A DNA stretch of 64,000 bases from Neoceratodus forsteri (lineage: Eukaryota; Chordata; Ceratodontiformes; Ceratodontidae). The stretch is from the NCBI GenBank assembly GCA_016271365.2, contig CM057456.1, positions 167,231,501 through 167,295,500 on the forward strand, given 5' to 3'. The notes beneath the pieces were generated by a model that saw only the letters and a program-made list of their open reading frames with translations, had not been told where the DNA came from and searched no databases. Position 1 is the stretch's first letter. Every line of letters starts with the position of its first letter. Shown here piece after piece: positions 55,033 through 64,000 of the stretch. The position numbers were made by a program, and so were the translations under genes.

Positions 55033-55658
55033 AAAATTTACAGTGCATTTGTTTTATGTATATTTTCCAACTTTTGCTTTATTATGTTTTAACCACATTT
55101 TTGAATCTTTTGTATGATAATTATTTAAGTAATTTAGTGAAGTACTTTGCTTTTAAAGCTGCCTGTGAGTGATTGTGTCTGTGTAAAGGTAAGACGTTTA
55201 TTAAATTCTGAGACCTATCTGGTAAATGCAAGGTGTTACCATTCACTACCAAGACTAGAATCCTAAAAAGGGAAGTCTGGGTACCTTTACATAGGGGAGA
55301 TACACAGGTCTCATGAGGAGTCTGTAAGGGGAACTAGTTGTTGCACACCCTGGGGGAGAAGACAAAATCAGGGTTATGAGGGCAAATCCTGAAGAGATCA
55401 TAACACCTGGGTCTCCCCTCTCAGTACAGCAACTGAGGAGAATTCTTACCTGGCTACAGACTTGAGACTGTACTGTATCCTTACCCAGACTAGAGAGAGG
55501 AAGCCCTGGGACCTCATGGCAAATGTTCAGTTGTGAACTCAGCGAGCACTCTGGAAGGACACGAGGAGGGTATTTCTTTTCCTCCCTGTCACAAATTGCA
55601 CTTAGGAATGGGCACTGTGAGTTCATTAGGCCTGGTCTCCCAGGAGTGGGTTTGTGAT
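55033..55658 (+). repeat. Gmr1 3' LTR, piece 4 of 4
   Basis: AAAATTTACAGTGCATTTG onward matches 5' LTR bases about 20570-21178 (shared TGATAATTATTTAAGTAAT, CCATTCACTACCAAGACTAG, GGGAGATACACAGGTCTC, GTGGGTTTGTGA). It ends at 55658, and GTGCAC (55659-55664) is the second copy of the element's target duplication. Confidence 0.88.
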
Positions 55659-55664
55659 GTGCAC

Positions 55665-55785
55665 ATTCAATGATGGATGTCTTGGTGGTACTATTACATT
55701 ATGAAAATATAAATGTACTCCTACCAGAAAGTAATAGACTGATAACCCTCATAAATACTGACTATACAATTATATGTAGAATAAT
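55665..55785 (+). pseudogene. L1/Tx1 RT fragment after the Gmr1 insertion
   Basis: LLPESNRLITLINTDYTIIC (about 55711-55770) matches the L1/Tx1 RT block that follows NKxPGxDG...EFY, itself found at 19720-19800 before the Gmr1 element. The join of the two halves supports one interrupted ORF2. The segment ends at a G run where an insert begins. Confidence 0.78.
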
Positions 55786-56465
55786 ATATGGGGGGGGGCA
55801 TGTATAACAATAATTGAATGCACACCCGATGGTGGGATGCTATATAAACCCTGAGGGTGAAGCCAACGTGGTTTACTAAAGCATCCCACCCCAAGGGTGT
55901 GAATTAAATTCAAGTTTTGCACTCCCCCCATATATTGTTTTATATAATTGCTGGGTAGCCTTTTCTCATCTTGAAAACGCTACAAAGCAATTACAGAAAA
56001 CAGTAATGGCAGTAGATGGTGCTGGTGTTAAAATCTTTTAAGCAGCATTGATGGTGGTGGTGGTGTTTAAAGATGATCACCCAAATTTAATTCAGTAAAA
56101 TTCAAAAAAAGAAATAATTCACTACAAGTCCCTCTTTCTCACCTCTCTTGTTCTGTCTTTTATAGTTGAGGCACAGTGGCGGGGCAGGAAGTGATGGCTT
56201 TTTCTTTTTTTTCCCTCAGAGCATCCCAAAACATAAAGCTTCTGGGCTTTCACATTTTAAAATTAGAAACAAATCCTGAAAAATGTAATGGAGATGTCCC
56301 GAGGTAAGTCCTCATGCCACTATAGAGTTCACAGGAGTGTGTGCTCGGTTGGCAGTGAGCACCTGTGCACAGTGAGGGAAACCTGGTGTGTGCTTGCCAT
56401 TGTAACCTGTGGGATATAACAGTGAATTATGACCCAGTTTCCCTATGGGAGAAAACTCTCCCCAG
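55786..56465. mobile_element. ~0.7-kb unclassified insert in the L1 RT, with a small palindrome
   Basis: L1 coding sequence stops near 55785 (TIICRII) and resumes near 56466 (IIVKIIGKRTESKIL). The repeated ATTATA...ATTATAG-like sequence at both sides may be a diverged target duplication of about 15 bp. The first ~155 bp are an inverted repeat: TTGAATGCACACC...GGTGGGATGCT is answered by AGCATCCCACC...GGGTGTGAATTAA, with CCCCCC/GGGGGG borders. The rest holds no recognised domain. Confidence 0.55.
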
Positions 56466-58360
56466 TTATTATAGTTAAAATTATAGGTAAGAGAACTGAG
56501 AGCAAAATTCTGAGGTTGGTCCACTGTAATCAAACAGTCTTTGCAAAAGGCAAAACCATTTTCCAAGGTATAACAAAGGTACAGGCCTTGATACATGAAC
56601 ACAAGAACTACAGTGAAGATGGCTATAGCAGTATATGCTACTAGTGCCTTCAATCTAATGAATTGGGAATTAATGTTCCAGTGTTCAAAGATGCAATCTT
56701 TTCCTGCACAATTAACAAATATGTGTAAGGCCTTCTATTCAGACACCAACATTTATGTTAAAATAAACCAGTTTTGTACAATCCCAATATCTATGTACAA
56801 TGGTGTAAGACAGGTGGTCCACGCTCCCCTATACTTGTTATATAAGGACTTGAATCTCTTTTAATTCATATTAGGGAAAATGATCAAATAGAAGATTTAA
56901 AGATGGATGGATGCAGAAATGGTTAAATTAAATGTATAGGCACATGATATAATGTCATTACTTAAAGATCTTGTTACATCCTTTCCAGCTTTAATGAGAG
57001 AGGTGGATGGATACTCCCACCTGTCTGGTCTCAGACTTAATAAAGAACAATCTGTAATCTTAGAATTAAATAAATTATCTGATGAGACAGCTTTTATAAC
57101 AAAGGACATCAAAAACGCAAAAGAAATAGAATAGTTGGGTGTTTTGCTAACTAATGATATCATAGATACAGTAAATAGAAATGCCTTAACAGTTGAAACT
57201 AAAATTAAAAATATGCTGGACAGGTGGAAAAATCTGGTTTTATCACTCTGGGGCAGAATAGAAATAAAAATGATGATGCTTCCACAGCTGTTGTACTTAT
57301 ATCAAACTAACATAGAGGCTATATCTGTATCATTGAGAAATTCAATCAGAGTATACTTTAAAATATTTATATGGCATGGGGGGACACTGAGAATTGTTTG
57401 GCACATCTTAAGTATGCCTTGAGACTCTAGGGGGCTTAGGATGTCCAGATCCTTGTACTTACTGTTAGGTAGTAAAATTAGTCCAAATTTGGAACTTTCT
57501 TAATTAGCAAAAATATGGCAACAGAAATCATTCAATTTTGGAAATTCCTTTTATGAAAGTAGTAAGCACCCTTTTCCTTTATATGTAATTTTGTTTAGCA
57601 CAATTAATTATGGTACTGTAAAAAATGTATACTTTTTGGACATAATTAATATGCTTAATTATCTAAATAAGAAAAAACTTATGGATATTCCATGGTCATA
57701 TACTCAGATTGGTATGAACATTAGATCTAGCACAAAGTCAACCATTATAAATAAGGATCTAATCAAGAAACTATATAACATAGATATAAAACATTGCAAG
57801 GATTTAGTCAGGAGGGAGGGTCTATTCAATGTTGAAAGTTTACAAAATATAAACTCCTACACTAAATTTTCCTGGATGGAATATGTACGATTAAAACAGT
57901 TACATAAGAATATAAGCAAGACTGTACAATTGTTGGATGGTACCAACTGGAAAAAATCAAAGCTTTTTGGACAATACATTGGTAGAATATTACAGTAAAA
58001 AAAAACAGTAAACTTTATAAGATTGTAATAAAGCAATCCCTAAACAAATGGGAGTCATCAAAGAATAAAATAAGAACAAAATGGCAACAAAAGGGTACTA
58101 TAAATACAAGGAGCAAAGTTTGGGACAGAGGTTGGGTAGATGCAAATACTCATTTTATTATGCTACAAATAAAACTATATAATATAACTTTATATCCAGG
58201 GAATATTTCACTACTAATAGAGTTTGTAAGATAGGTGTAAGAAGACCCCCCAGATTGCTGGCATGATTGTAGAAAGAGAGACAACATGTTTCATCACGTG
58301 TGGAATTGCCCATATGTCACTAAATGGTGGGAGCAAACAAGTTGCCATTTGAAAACACTT
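56466..58360 (+). pseudogene. L1/Tx1 ORF2: RT fingers to C-terminal zinc region
   Basis: KTIFQGITKVQALIHEHKN (about 56540-56600) is the region after GF.KGR. NWELMFQCSKMQSFPAQL with KAFYSDTNIYVKINQF (56656-56780) covers the stretch after the AFD motif, where the catalytic block is decayed. NGVRQ (56800-56816) is motif B. AHDIMSLLKDLVTSFPAL (56940-56990) stands for YADD, with Tyr and one Asp changed. SGLRLNKEQSVILEL and LGVLLTNDI follow. The frame 57591-57998 is the connection region. HHVWNCPYVTKWWEQ (about 58282-58335) is the C-terminal Cys/His-type block. Many frame changes occur. Confidence 0.82.
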
Positions 58361-59946
58361 GGGGCTGGATATTCAAACTGCGCCATTCTGAGGCTCAAGC
58401 CCTTGCACTGTGCAAAATAGTTGCACAGGGGTGTGGCCAGGGCGATATTCAAAGGAGTTGCGCTATTGAGCAACCTCTTTGAATATCAACCCACTCACAG
58501 TTATTGTACAGGGAACTTGCAAGGCGCCACCACAAGTTGTCAGAGTGGAGCATTCAACTTGCAGTGGCGCAAGTACCATTGCGCCATGCACAAAATCACG
58601 ATATTCAAAAGGTGACATGCAAATGGGGCCATAATTCATGCAAGGCACAGGGGGGGCCATTTGCATCTGATTATGGCCCCATTTGCATGCCATTAGTATG
58701 TAGGTGCACCGATCCCGAGGACTTTGCGCTGGCGCCTGCCAGGCAGCAGCCGTCGGGACTGACGCATTTATCGTAGCCCTGACGCGAGCAGCAATGTATC
58801 CCCACCTCCTCCTACATATTCCCTGGTGGCCCAGTGACCGAAATGCTCATCACGGCGGCAGCGAACAACCCTCCCGCTCACATCCCCGGTGGTCCAGTGG
58901 ACTGAAATGCCCGATCGGCGGCAGCGACACTTCTCGTTGTTCCTTGTGGTTCAGTGATCAGTGCCGGTCAGTGCAGTGACTGAATTGTTTTGCCTTCCTG
59001 CGGGGTGAGTATAGTCACTTTCAAACATCTCCTGGTGGCTTCTTTCCCCCACCACCACTTAGTTTCACCACCCTCCCCTCGCAGCCGGGCGGGCGGCAGA
59101 GTCCCACCCACCTGCTGGCCCGGCCGCCTGACTGACTGATCAGTCAGGGCTGCATGCCCATTGGTGCAGAGCAAGAGCTAATGGGCATGCAGCCCATACC
59201 GCATACGACAGTCCAGATTGTGAATGAACATTCATGCTGCCGGGGGGAGCAGGGTGGGGCTTCATGCGGGTGGTGGGTGGGGACACCAGCCACCAGGAGA
59301 TGTTTGGGGGTTCAATTTACTTACGTCACGACGGGTACAAGGGAGATGTTCGGGGTTCAGTTTACTTTCTGCCCGCGATCGGGCACAAGGGAGATATCCG
59401 AGGGGTTCAGTTTACTTTCTGCCCATGATCGGGCATTTCAGTCCACTGAACCACCAGGGATGTGAATGGGAGGGGAGTTATTAACATACTTTTGGTCCAC
59501 TGGACCACCAGGGATGTGAACGGAGGGGGGAGCTACATTGATGCCCGCGATCGGGCTGCTGGTGGGGGAGGACACTATGCCCGCGATCGGGCTGTGGGGA
59601 GGCACAGGGACTGAGTTGGGGGCCAGCCACAGGTGGTAGCTGTGTTGCGCCTGCAATAGAGCAGCTCACCTGTGGGTGGCCTCTACTTAAGCCTTTTTTG
59701 TGGCTTAGTCCAGGCGAGGTTGGGTTGTGTCTGCACAACTCTGCACAGCCCGCTGAATATCAGGCTGTGCAGTTTATGCATGGTTCCTCCCTCCAGTTGA
59801 GCATGCATTCATTTGCATTGCACTGTTGCTCAGCCTGTTTTCAGTGGCACAACTGCCTCCTGCTGAATATCGCAGAATGGCGATTTAGTATCTATGACAA
59901 AGAACCCTTCAGCAAGCATGGCGCAACCCTTTTGAATATCTGGCCC
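58361..59946. mobile_element. 1.59-kb fold-back DNA element in the L1 C-terminus
   Basis: The ends GGGCTGGATATTCAAA and, reversed, GGGCCAGATATTCAAA are inverted. TCACATCCCCGGTGGTCCAG (58878) is answered by the reverse complement CCACCAGGGATGTGA (about 59452). The centre, GGGCTGCATGCCCATT (59147) and AATGGGCATGCAGCCC (59178), is a perfect hairpin at the midpoint of the element. GATATTCA motifs recur in both arms, and GCCCGCGATCGGGC recurs four times in the right arm. L1 coding sequence resumes immediately after. TTAA follows the right end, but CTTG precedes the left, so the target duplication is unclear. Confidence 0.8.
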
Positions 59947-59950
59947 TTAA

Positions 59951-60450
59951 TATAAACATACCAACTAACTTTCAAGTTTTAATATTTAATGACTTTTCCA
60001 GTCTATATTTATCAAAAGAACAAACATGCATTTTGGCAATTGCAACTATGACTAAGAAACTGATGATATTAGAAACCTGGAACAATCCAAAGATGCCAGT
60101 TTTTGATTACTCTAGTTGGTTTAACAATTTAAGGTGCACTCTGAGCATGGGAAAACATTTTTATGAATTTTGCAGAATCATATGATTAGATGCATCCCTC
60201 ATGGGAAGCAATTAAAATTGCTGCTTCCTCCTCTGTTAAAATTATAAAGTATTTAAAAGTGTCATTGTAAATAATTACTTTACAGTATTGTTTTTTTGCT
60301 GTTGAAAATGTACACCTGGATGGGTGGGACGGGTGTTTGGGGTACTTTTTAGTTATTTTCTTTCCTTTTTTTTCTTACTTTTTCTTTACTGTTTTACTTG
60401 TAACAACAATTGTGTTATATTTCTCCCTTATTCTGAAATAAAAAAAAAAG
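59951..60450 (+). pseudogene. L1/Tx1 ORF2 C-terminus, 3' UTR and poly(A)
   Basis: CILAIATMTKKLMILETWNN and PVFDYSSWFNNLRCTLSM (about 60028-60150) match the ArxlIlxnW...W......l region at the end of L1/Tx1 ORF2. A non-coding tail follows, with AATAAA at 60437 running into A10, the 3' end of the element. Confidence 0.78.
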
Positions 60451-61380
60451 ATCATTGATAGAAAAGGAAGTATCTGTAGTCAGTTCTGTTAAATAAAATG
60501 CTTGTCAGGTTGCTCAGAATCAACTGATCCCAATCCATTAGGAGTTTGTCTGATTTCAGAATATTCGATACCAAAGTCCGATTATGATCTGATTCTGACT
60601 TTGATTTAGAATCAAACTCAGAATCTGAAATCCAAAAACCTAATCCCTAAGGTATACTAGTACTAACAAAAAAATGCATAATATTGCTTCTGGAAGTACC
60701 TGTTCTGGAGAAAAAATTAAAAACTGTTATTACTGTTATTACTGTGTGCTAATATGTGTTCCTTATACCATGACCATGACTACAATGTGTATCATAACAC
60801 AGTTTATATGTACTATTGTTTTTTTACCTCTATGTAAATCTTCTCAAATCCACACAAAAAATGTAAATGATTCAACTTACCTTAGATTTTATACAGTTAT
60901 TAATGTTTAAAGTGCACTCTGTATGCTTTAAGGTTCTACTAAAATGTAGGATACAATATTATTAAAATGCAACATGTAATGAAGGGTCTAATTTTACCGT
61001 GTACCAATGGTGTTTGGAAATGATTTGGTTTAACAGTTTCCTACTTAATGGAGTTTTTGTTTAGTCTTTTGCTTGCCTTTTTTGCTATGGTCAGAGCTGA
61101 TCATAGCTAGGTTGGTAGGTTCATCACAGATATGGGAGGTTTGGAGGTAAGGTCCATGGGACTAGTGTTAAACAGTAGTAGAGGGATGATGGAGTTAAGG
61201 TTCTATTTGGCTATTAATGGAGTGATGTTGGGGTATGGGGATGGGTGGGGGTGGGCTCTTACTTTATTAAGTAGCAGATTGGGTATATTCAACACTTAGA
61301 GGGAAAACGGTTTTCATTGTAATAGTTTTTCCTTTGACCTGCTAAAGTTTATGTTTAAGTTTGTCTGTTCGACAGATACT
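60451..61380. other. Non-coding; right part probably L1 inter-ORF spacer
   Basis: No gene is visible. The last ~300 bp before 61381 (G-rich, ending just before the endonuclease start) resemble in position and composition the inter-ORF spacer of the other L1 at 7196-7560. Confidence 0.45.
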
Positions 61381-61860
61381 ACTTGATGGCGAGATTACTT
61401 ATGTTACGTGGAATGTAAAAGGAGTCCAGTCCAGTCCAAGACAAAAAGATATCAAATTATCAAGCATGTTAAACATTATGGTGGTAAGATCATAATTCTA
61501 CAAGAAACCCACCTATTTGAATCAGAGTATACTTTATTTCGAAATGCTGGTATAGGTCAAGTTTATACTGCAGCTAACTCTACCAGACAATGGGGAGTAG
61601 CCATACTAATAAACTAGGGGGAAATTGTAGTTTATCTCACTCTATATTAGATCTGCATGGATGTTTCTCATTTCTTTTGGGGACATTAGGGTTTACAGAG
61701 GTTTTATTGGGGAGTATATATGGTCCAAATGTTAACTTACTGTCCTTTTTTGCACATCTGAACCAATTACTCAGTTGAAATAACTCCCAGAGTATTGTCA
61801 GATCATTTTCTAGTTTGGTTAAAGATCAAATGCCATATATTTAATAAAAACTTGAATTCA
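61381..61860 (+). pseudogene. Second L1/Tx1 ORF2 fragment: APE endonuclease
   Basis: ITYVTWNVKGVQSS (about 61391-61430) is the endonuclease start. GGKIIILQETHLFESEYTLF (61478-61540) is the second block with the catalytic Glu (QETH). RQWGVAILIN follows (61586-61617). After a frame change, VLSDHFLVWLKI (about 61792-61828) is the SDH block. The middle of the nuclease is deleted and no RT follows, so this is a short fragment of another L1 copy. Confidence 0.8.
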
Positions 61861-62574
61861 CTTGAATTTAAGTCCCATGCCATGATTAGTGTTTCCTGAA
61901 AATATCATGCTGTTTGGTTTTGTGATTTTCTTTAAATCAGCATCTGTTAATGTGCTCTGCAGTAACTGAAAACAGTGAAGATTTTTCTTTCCCTATCAGT
62001 GAGTGATGACATCACTTTTGTCTAGTTTGCTGCTTCAGCAGTTAAGTCCCTGATTGACTGAAGAAGCAGTTGCAGTTGCCAGTAAGAGCAATCTGTAAAG
62101 CTTATTATTTTCCCTCAGAGTTTGTTACTAACCCATCTGGTTTGTGTTCAAATAGGTTAGCTTCAAATCTATCTTTCTGTTATCATAAAAAGTTGATCAT
62201 TTGAGTTTCAGTACTGAACCGAAGTGATATGAATGAATGAATGTCTGTGAGAAATTACCTTGTCTGTATCACAGCTGTCAGTTCCTTCTCATTAAAACTC
62301 TGCATTGATTTCTGGCTATATAACACAGGGCTGTTTAATAGATATAAAATAAGTCTAAATTTTGTTAATTCATAGAAGCAGTGTGTCTTTGACGTAACCT
62401 CTATAAACAGGTTCATGTGAGAACAATTTTGTTTTCATGTCAGATTGAAAAATAGGTGTCTACTACACTCTATTTCAGGAACATGTACTGTATGAACTCA
62501 TAAAATTCAGTTCTTTGAGGGGTTTTGTGTGAAAATACATTGTGTATGTGTATAACTAGAAATACTAAATGACA
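61861..62574. other. Non-coding
   Basis: No coding region, tandem array or terminal repeat is recognised in this stretch. Confidence 0.5.
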
Positions 62575-63445
62575 TCCTGATGCCCCTGTCTCCTGCCCAA
62601 CAGTTGAGGAAGCAGCACTCTGTTGCCCCCTTTCCACCATCCCACAAGTCTTCTGTATTCTGCCCCCAGATGAGGCTGTTGCACCCCACTGCCCATTGTC
62701 TTCTCCACACAGTTAGGGCTGTTGCACCCTGCTGCCTCCTACACAAACAGTTGAGACTGCTGTACCCTGCTTCCCCCTCTCCCCCCACCTCCCCAGTTAG
62801 GACAATGTACCCTGTTGCCCCCATTCCTGACTCCACAGTTGCAGCTGCTGTACCTGCTAAGCCCTTGAGTCATAGGTCCTCTGTCTTTACAGTTGGGACT
62901 GTTGCACAATGCTGTCACAGGCCACCAGAGTTGGGGTATTTGCAGCTCCTGCCACCCACTTCCATTGCCCCAATTGGCAAGGCTGCTGCACCACATACAC
63001 CCTGTCCCACAGTCAGGGATGCTGTACCCTGATGCACCCCTGTGTTCTGCCACACAGTCGAGGCATCTGCACCATGCTGTCCTCTGTCTCTGCCATCACA
63101 TCCAAGGCTGCTGCACCCTGCACCTGTCTACACAGTCAAGGCTGCTGTAGCCTGCTGTGTCCTAGATCCCCATGCCTCCACAGTTAGGGCTACTTCTCCA
63201 TGCTGCCACTTGACATAAAATAGGGTAGGGCATGTGCTGCACCCTGTCCCTTGACACCACAGTTGGGACAGTTTCTCCCTGTTGCCCCCTGCCACCAGAG
63301 TTAGATCCTTTGCTACACCCTGCTGCCCATATCTCTTGTCCCAAACAGGTGTGTCTGCTGCACCCTGTTTCACAGTTTGAGCTACTGCACCCTGATGCCT
63401 CCCCTGTTTCCTGCCCAAACAGTTAGGGCTGCTATACCCTGCTAC
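62575..63445. repeat. C/T-rich minisatellite with ~60-70-bp imperfect units
   Basis: CAGTT(G/A)RGGCTGCTG(T/C)ACCCTGCTG-type units recur throughout (for example 62701, 62747, 62830, 62890, 63115, 63180, 63260, 63420). They alternate with TGCCCCCTT-type blocks. Open frames on both strands across it are by-products of the repeat. Unit length is irregular. Confidence 0.75.
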
Positions 63446-63553
63446 CATCTTTTGTTCAGATAATATGCTTTATTAAATTTTCTAACAAGAAAATATACAA
63501 AAACAACCATAGCAAAATAGGAGGGAAAAATGCCATACAACCAAGTGAACCAG
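63446..63553. other. Short non-coding stretch left of a CR1 end
   Basis: It contains TGCTTTATTAAATTTTCTAAC, which on the minus strand is a polyadenylation-like AATAAAGCA. It may be the 3' end of a minus-strand retroelement that the CR1 fragment entered. Confidence 0.35.
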
Positions 63554-63712
63554 GTGAATGCATGGGGCAGACATAAGGCGGTTCTGGTGGGGGGTAGGTA
63601 GAAGTAGGCTGTCGTTTACCTAGGATCGGCAACTTATCCTGTAGGTAGGGAAATGGGCAGACTAGGTGGGCCAAGTGGTCCATATCTGACATCAAAGTCT
63701 ATGTTTCTATGT
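63554..63712 (+). mobile_element. Short CR1 3' end (5'-truncated copy)
   Basis: CATGGGGCAGACATAAGGCGG, GGGTAGGTAGAAGTAGGCTG, GCAGACTAGGTGGGCCAAG and CTATGTTTCTATGTTCTAT match the last ~150 bp of the CR1 copies at 17305-17454 and, reversed, 7657-7810. Confidence 0.88.
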
Positions 63713-64000
63713 TCTATTGCTGAAGAAAATAGCATGTAGGTGAGACAAACACAATTCCAAACACAAACAACACTCACCTTCCCCTCCCCACTCAGGGGAT
63801 AGAATCATATGAACCACCGGGGGCTCAACCTAATTCACAAATAGTCCTACTATCAATAAGCCCTACCTAGCTATTAAGGCCTCAAGGGACTGCCACCGGT
63901 CCCTATATAGCTTGAGTTTATTCAGATGGCTTACTATGTGCTTTCCCTCCTCCAAAGCCAGTGGAAGTTCTCAGTGCCACTCATGGAGCATTGGAAAAGA
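63713..64000. other. Unassigned sequence to the window end
   Basis: No coding motif or known repeat is recognised. Confidence 0.5.

Larger units (their letters stand above)
19839..55658 (+). mobile_element. Gmr1-like Ty3/gypsy LTR retrotransposon (integrase upstream of RT)
   Basis: The 5' LTR (19839-21180), gag, protease, integrase, RT, RNase H, polypurine tract and the first part of the 3' LTR form a ~6.7-kb unit. The 3' LTR then continues in three further pieces up to 55658. The target duplication GTGCAC occurs at 19833-19838 and 55659-55664. Integrase (23400-24560) lies before RT (24770-25470), a copia-like order with gypsy-type domains, which defines the Gmr1 group of deuterostome elements. 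All frames carry stops. Confidence 0.88.
6367..60450 (+). mobile_element. L1/Tx1-clade LINE forming the frame of the window, split by insertions
   Basis: One plus-strand L1-type element can be followed through five younger interruptions. ORF1 lies at 6367-7195 and the start of the ORF2 endonuclease at about 7585-7656. The first RT block is at 19512-19838 and continues at 55665-55785. RT and downstream domains lie at 56466-58360, and the C-terminus with 3' UTR and poly(A) at 59951-60450. The order and reading direction are those of a single ORF2. The breakpoints coincide with CR1, Gmr1, an unclassified 0.7-kb insert and a fold-back element. All parts carry stops or frameshifts. Confidence 0.8.

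Noticed and set aside
56312..56653. Minus-strand 113-codon ORF with a hydrophobic N-terminus
   Set aside because: It lies antisense to recognisable L1 RT coding sequence and has no homology signal of its own.
62580..63450. Overlapping ORFs of 80-150 codons on both strands
   Set aside because: They are open only because of the minisatellite composition; no motif and no codon preference for either strand.

Overview
This is vertebrate nuclear DNA made almost entirely of transposable elements. I see no host gene, tRNA, rRNA or bacterial-type gene. The mix of families is CR1 and L1/Tx1 LINEs, a Rex1/L2-like LINE, two Penelope-like elements (PLEs), a Gmr1-type Ty3/gypsy element, very long hAT transposons and fold-back elements. 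Together with the deep nesting it suggests a giant-genome amphibian or lobe-finned lineage (salamander, caecilian or lungfish). That placement is inference from repeat content only.

Layout. 1-5.1 kb holds a broken PLE on the minus strand (N-terminal ORF, reverse transcriptase, GIY-YIG endonuclease) with a hammerhead-ribozyme-like motif near base 200. 5.26-6.37 kb is non-coding and may hold an LTR. From 6.37 to 60.45 kb the framework is one decayed L1/Tx1 LINE, cut into pieces by younger elements. Its ORF1 and the first bases of ORF2 lie at 6.37-7.66 kb. Its reverse transcriptase resumes at 19.51-19.84 kb, again at 55.67 kb and 56.47 kb, and its C-terminus and poly(A) end lie at 59.95-60.45 kb.

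Insertion nest A (7.66-19.51 kb) is a minus-strand CR1. It received a near-complete plus-strand CR1 in its ORF1 (12.73-17.45 kb) and, separately, a 5'-truncated minus-strand CR1 (11.27-12.58 kb). That truncated copy was in turn hit by a 608-bp retroposon with a 12-bp target-site duplication. The CR1 5' UTR is built of ~320-bp tandem monomers.

Insertion nest B (19.84-55.66 kb) is a Gmr1-like gypsy element in which integrase lies upstream of reverse transcriptase. Its target duplication is GTGCAC. Its 3' LTR is split into four pieces by a 10.7-kb hAT-type element (26.59-37.28 kb), a 12.6-kb hAT element with a perfect 8-bp target duplication (37.41-50.04 kb), and a 4.8-kb Rex1/L2-like LINE (50.20-55.03 kb). 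The LINE has 70-bp 5' monomers and a 2A-like peptide. The 12.6-kb hAT carries hAT transposase remains on the minus strand (interrupted by a second PLE) and a separate plus-strand ORF with a BED finger. Each of the two hATs contains one copy of an unclassified ~2.6-kb repeat with internal ~300-bp tandem units. Nest C is a 1.59-kb fold-back element in the L1 C-terminus (58.36-59.95 kb).

60.45-64.0 kb holds a second L1 endonuclease fragment, a GC-richer minisatellite and a short CR1 3' end. Every coding region carries stops or frameshifts, so these are fossils. The main value of the window is the order of insertions that can be read from it, plus several features of the element families (tandem promoter-like monomers, ribozyme-like motif, 2A-like motif, SCAN-like capsid, convergent hAT genes, the unclassified repeat pair).
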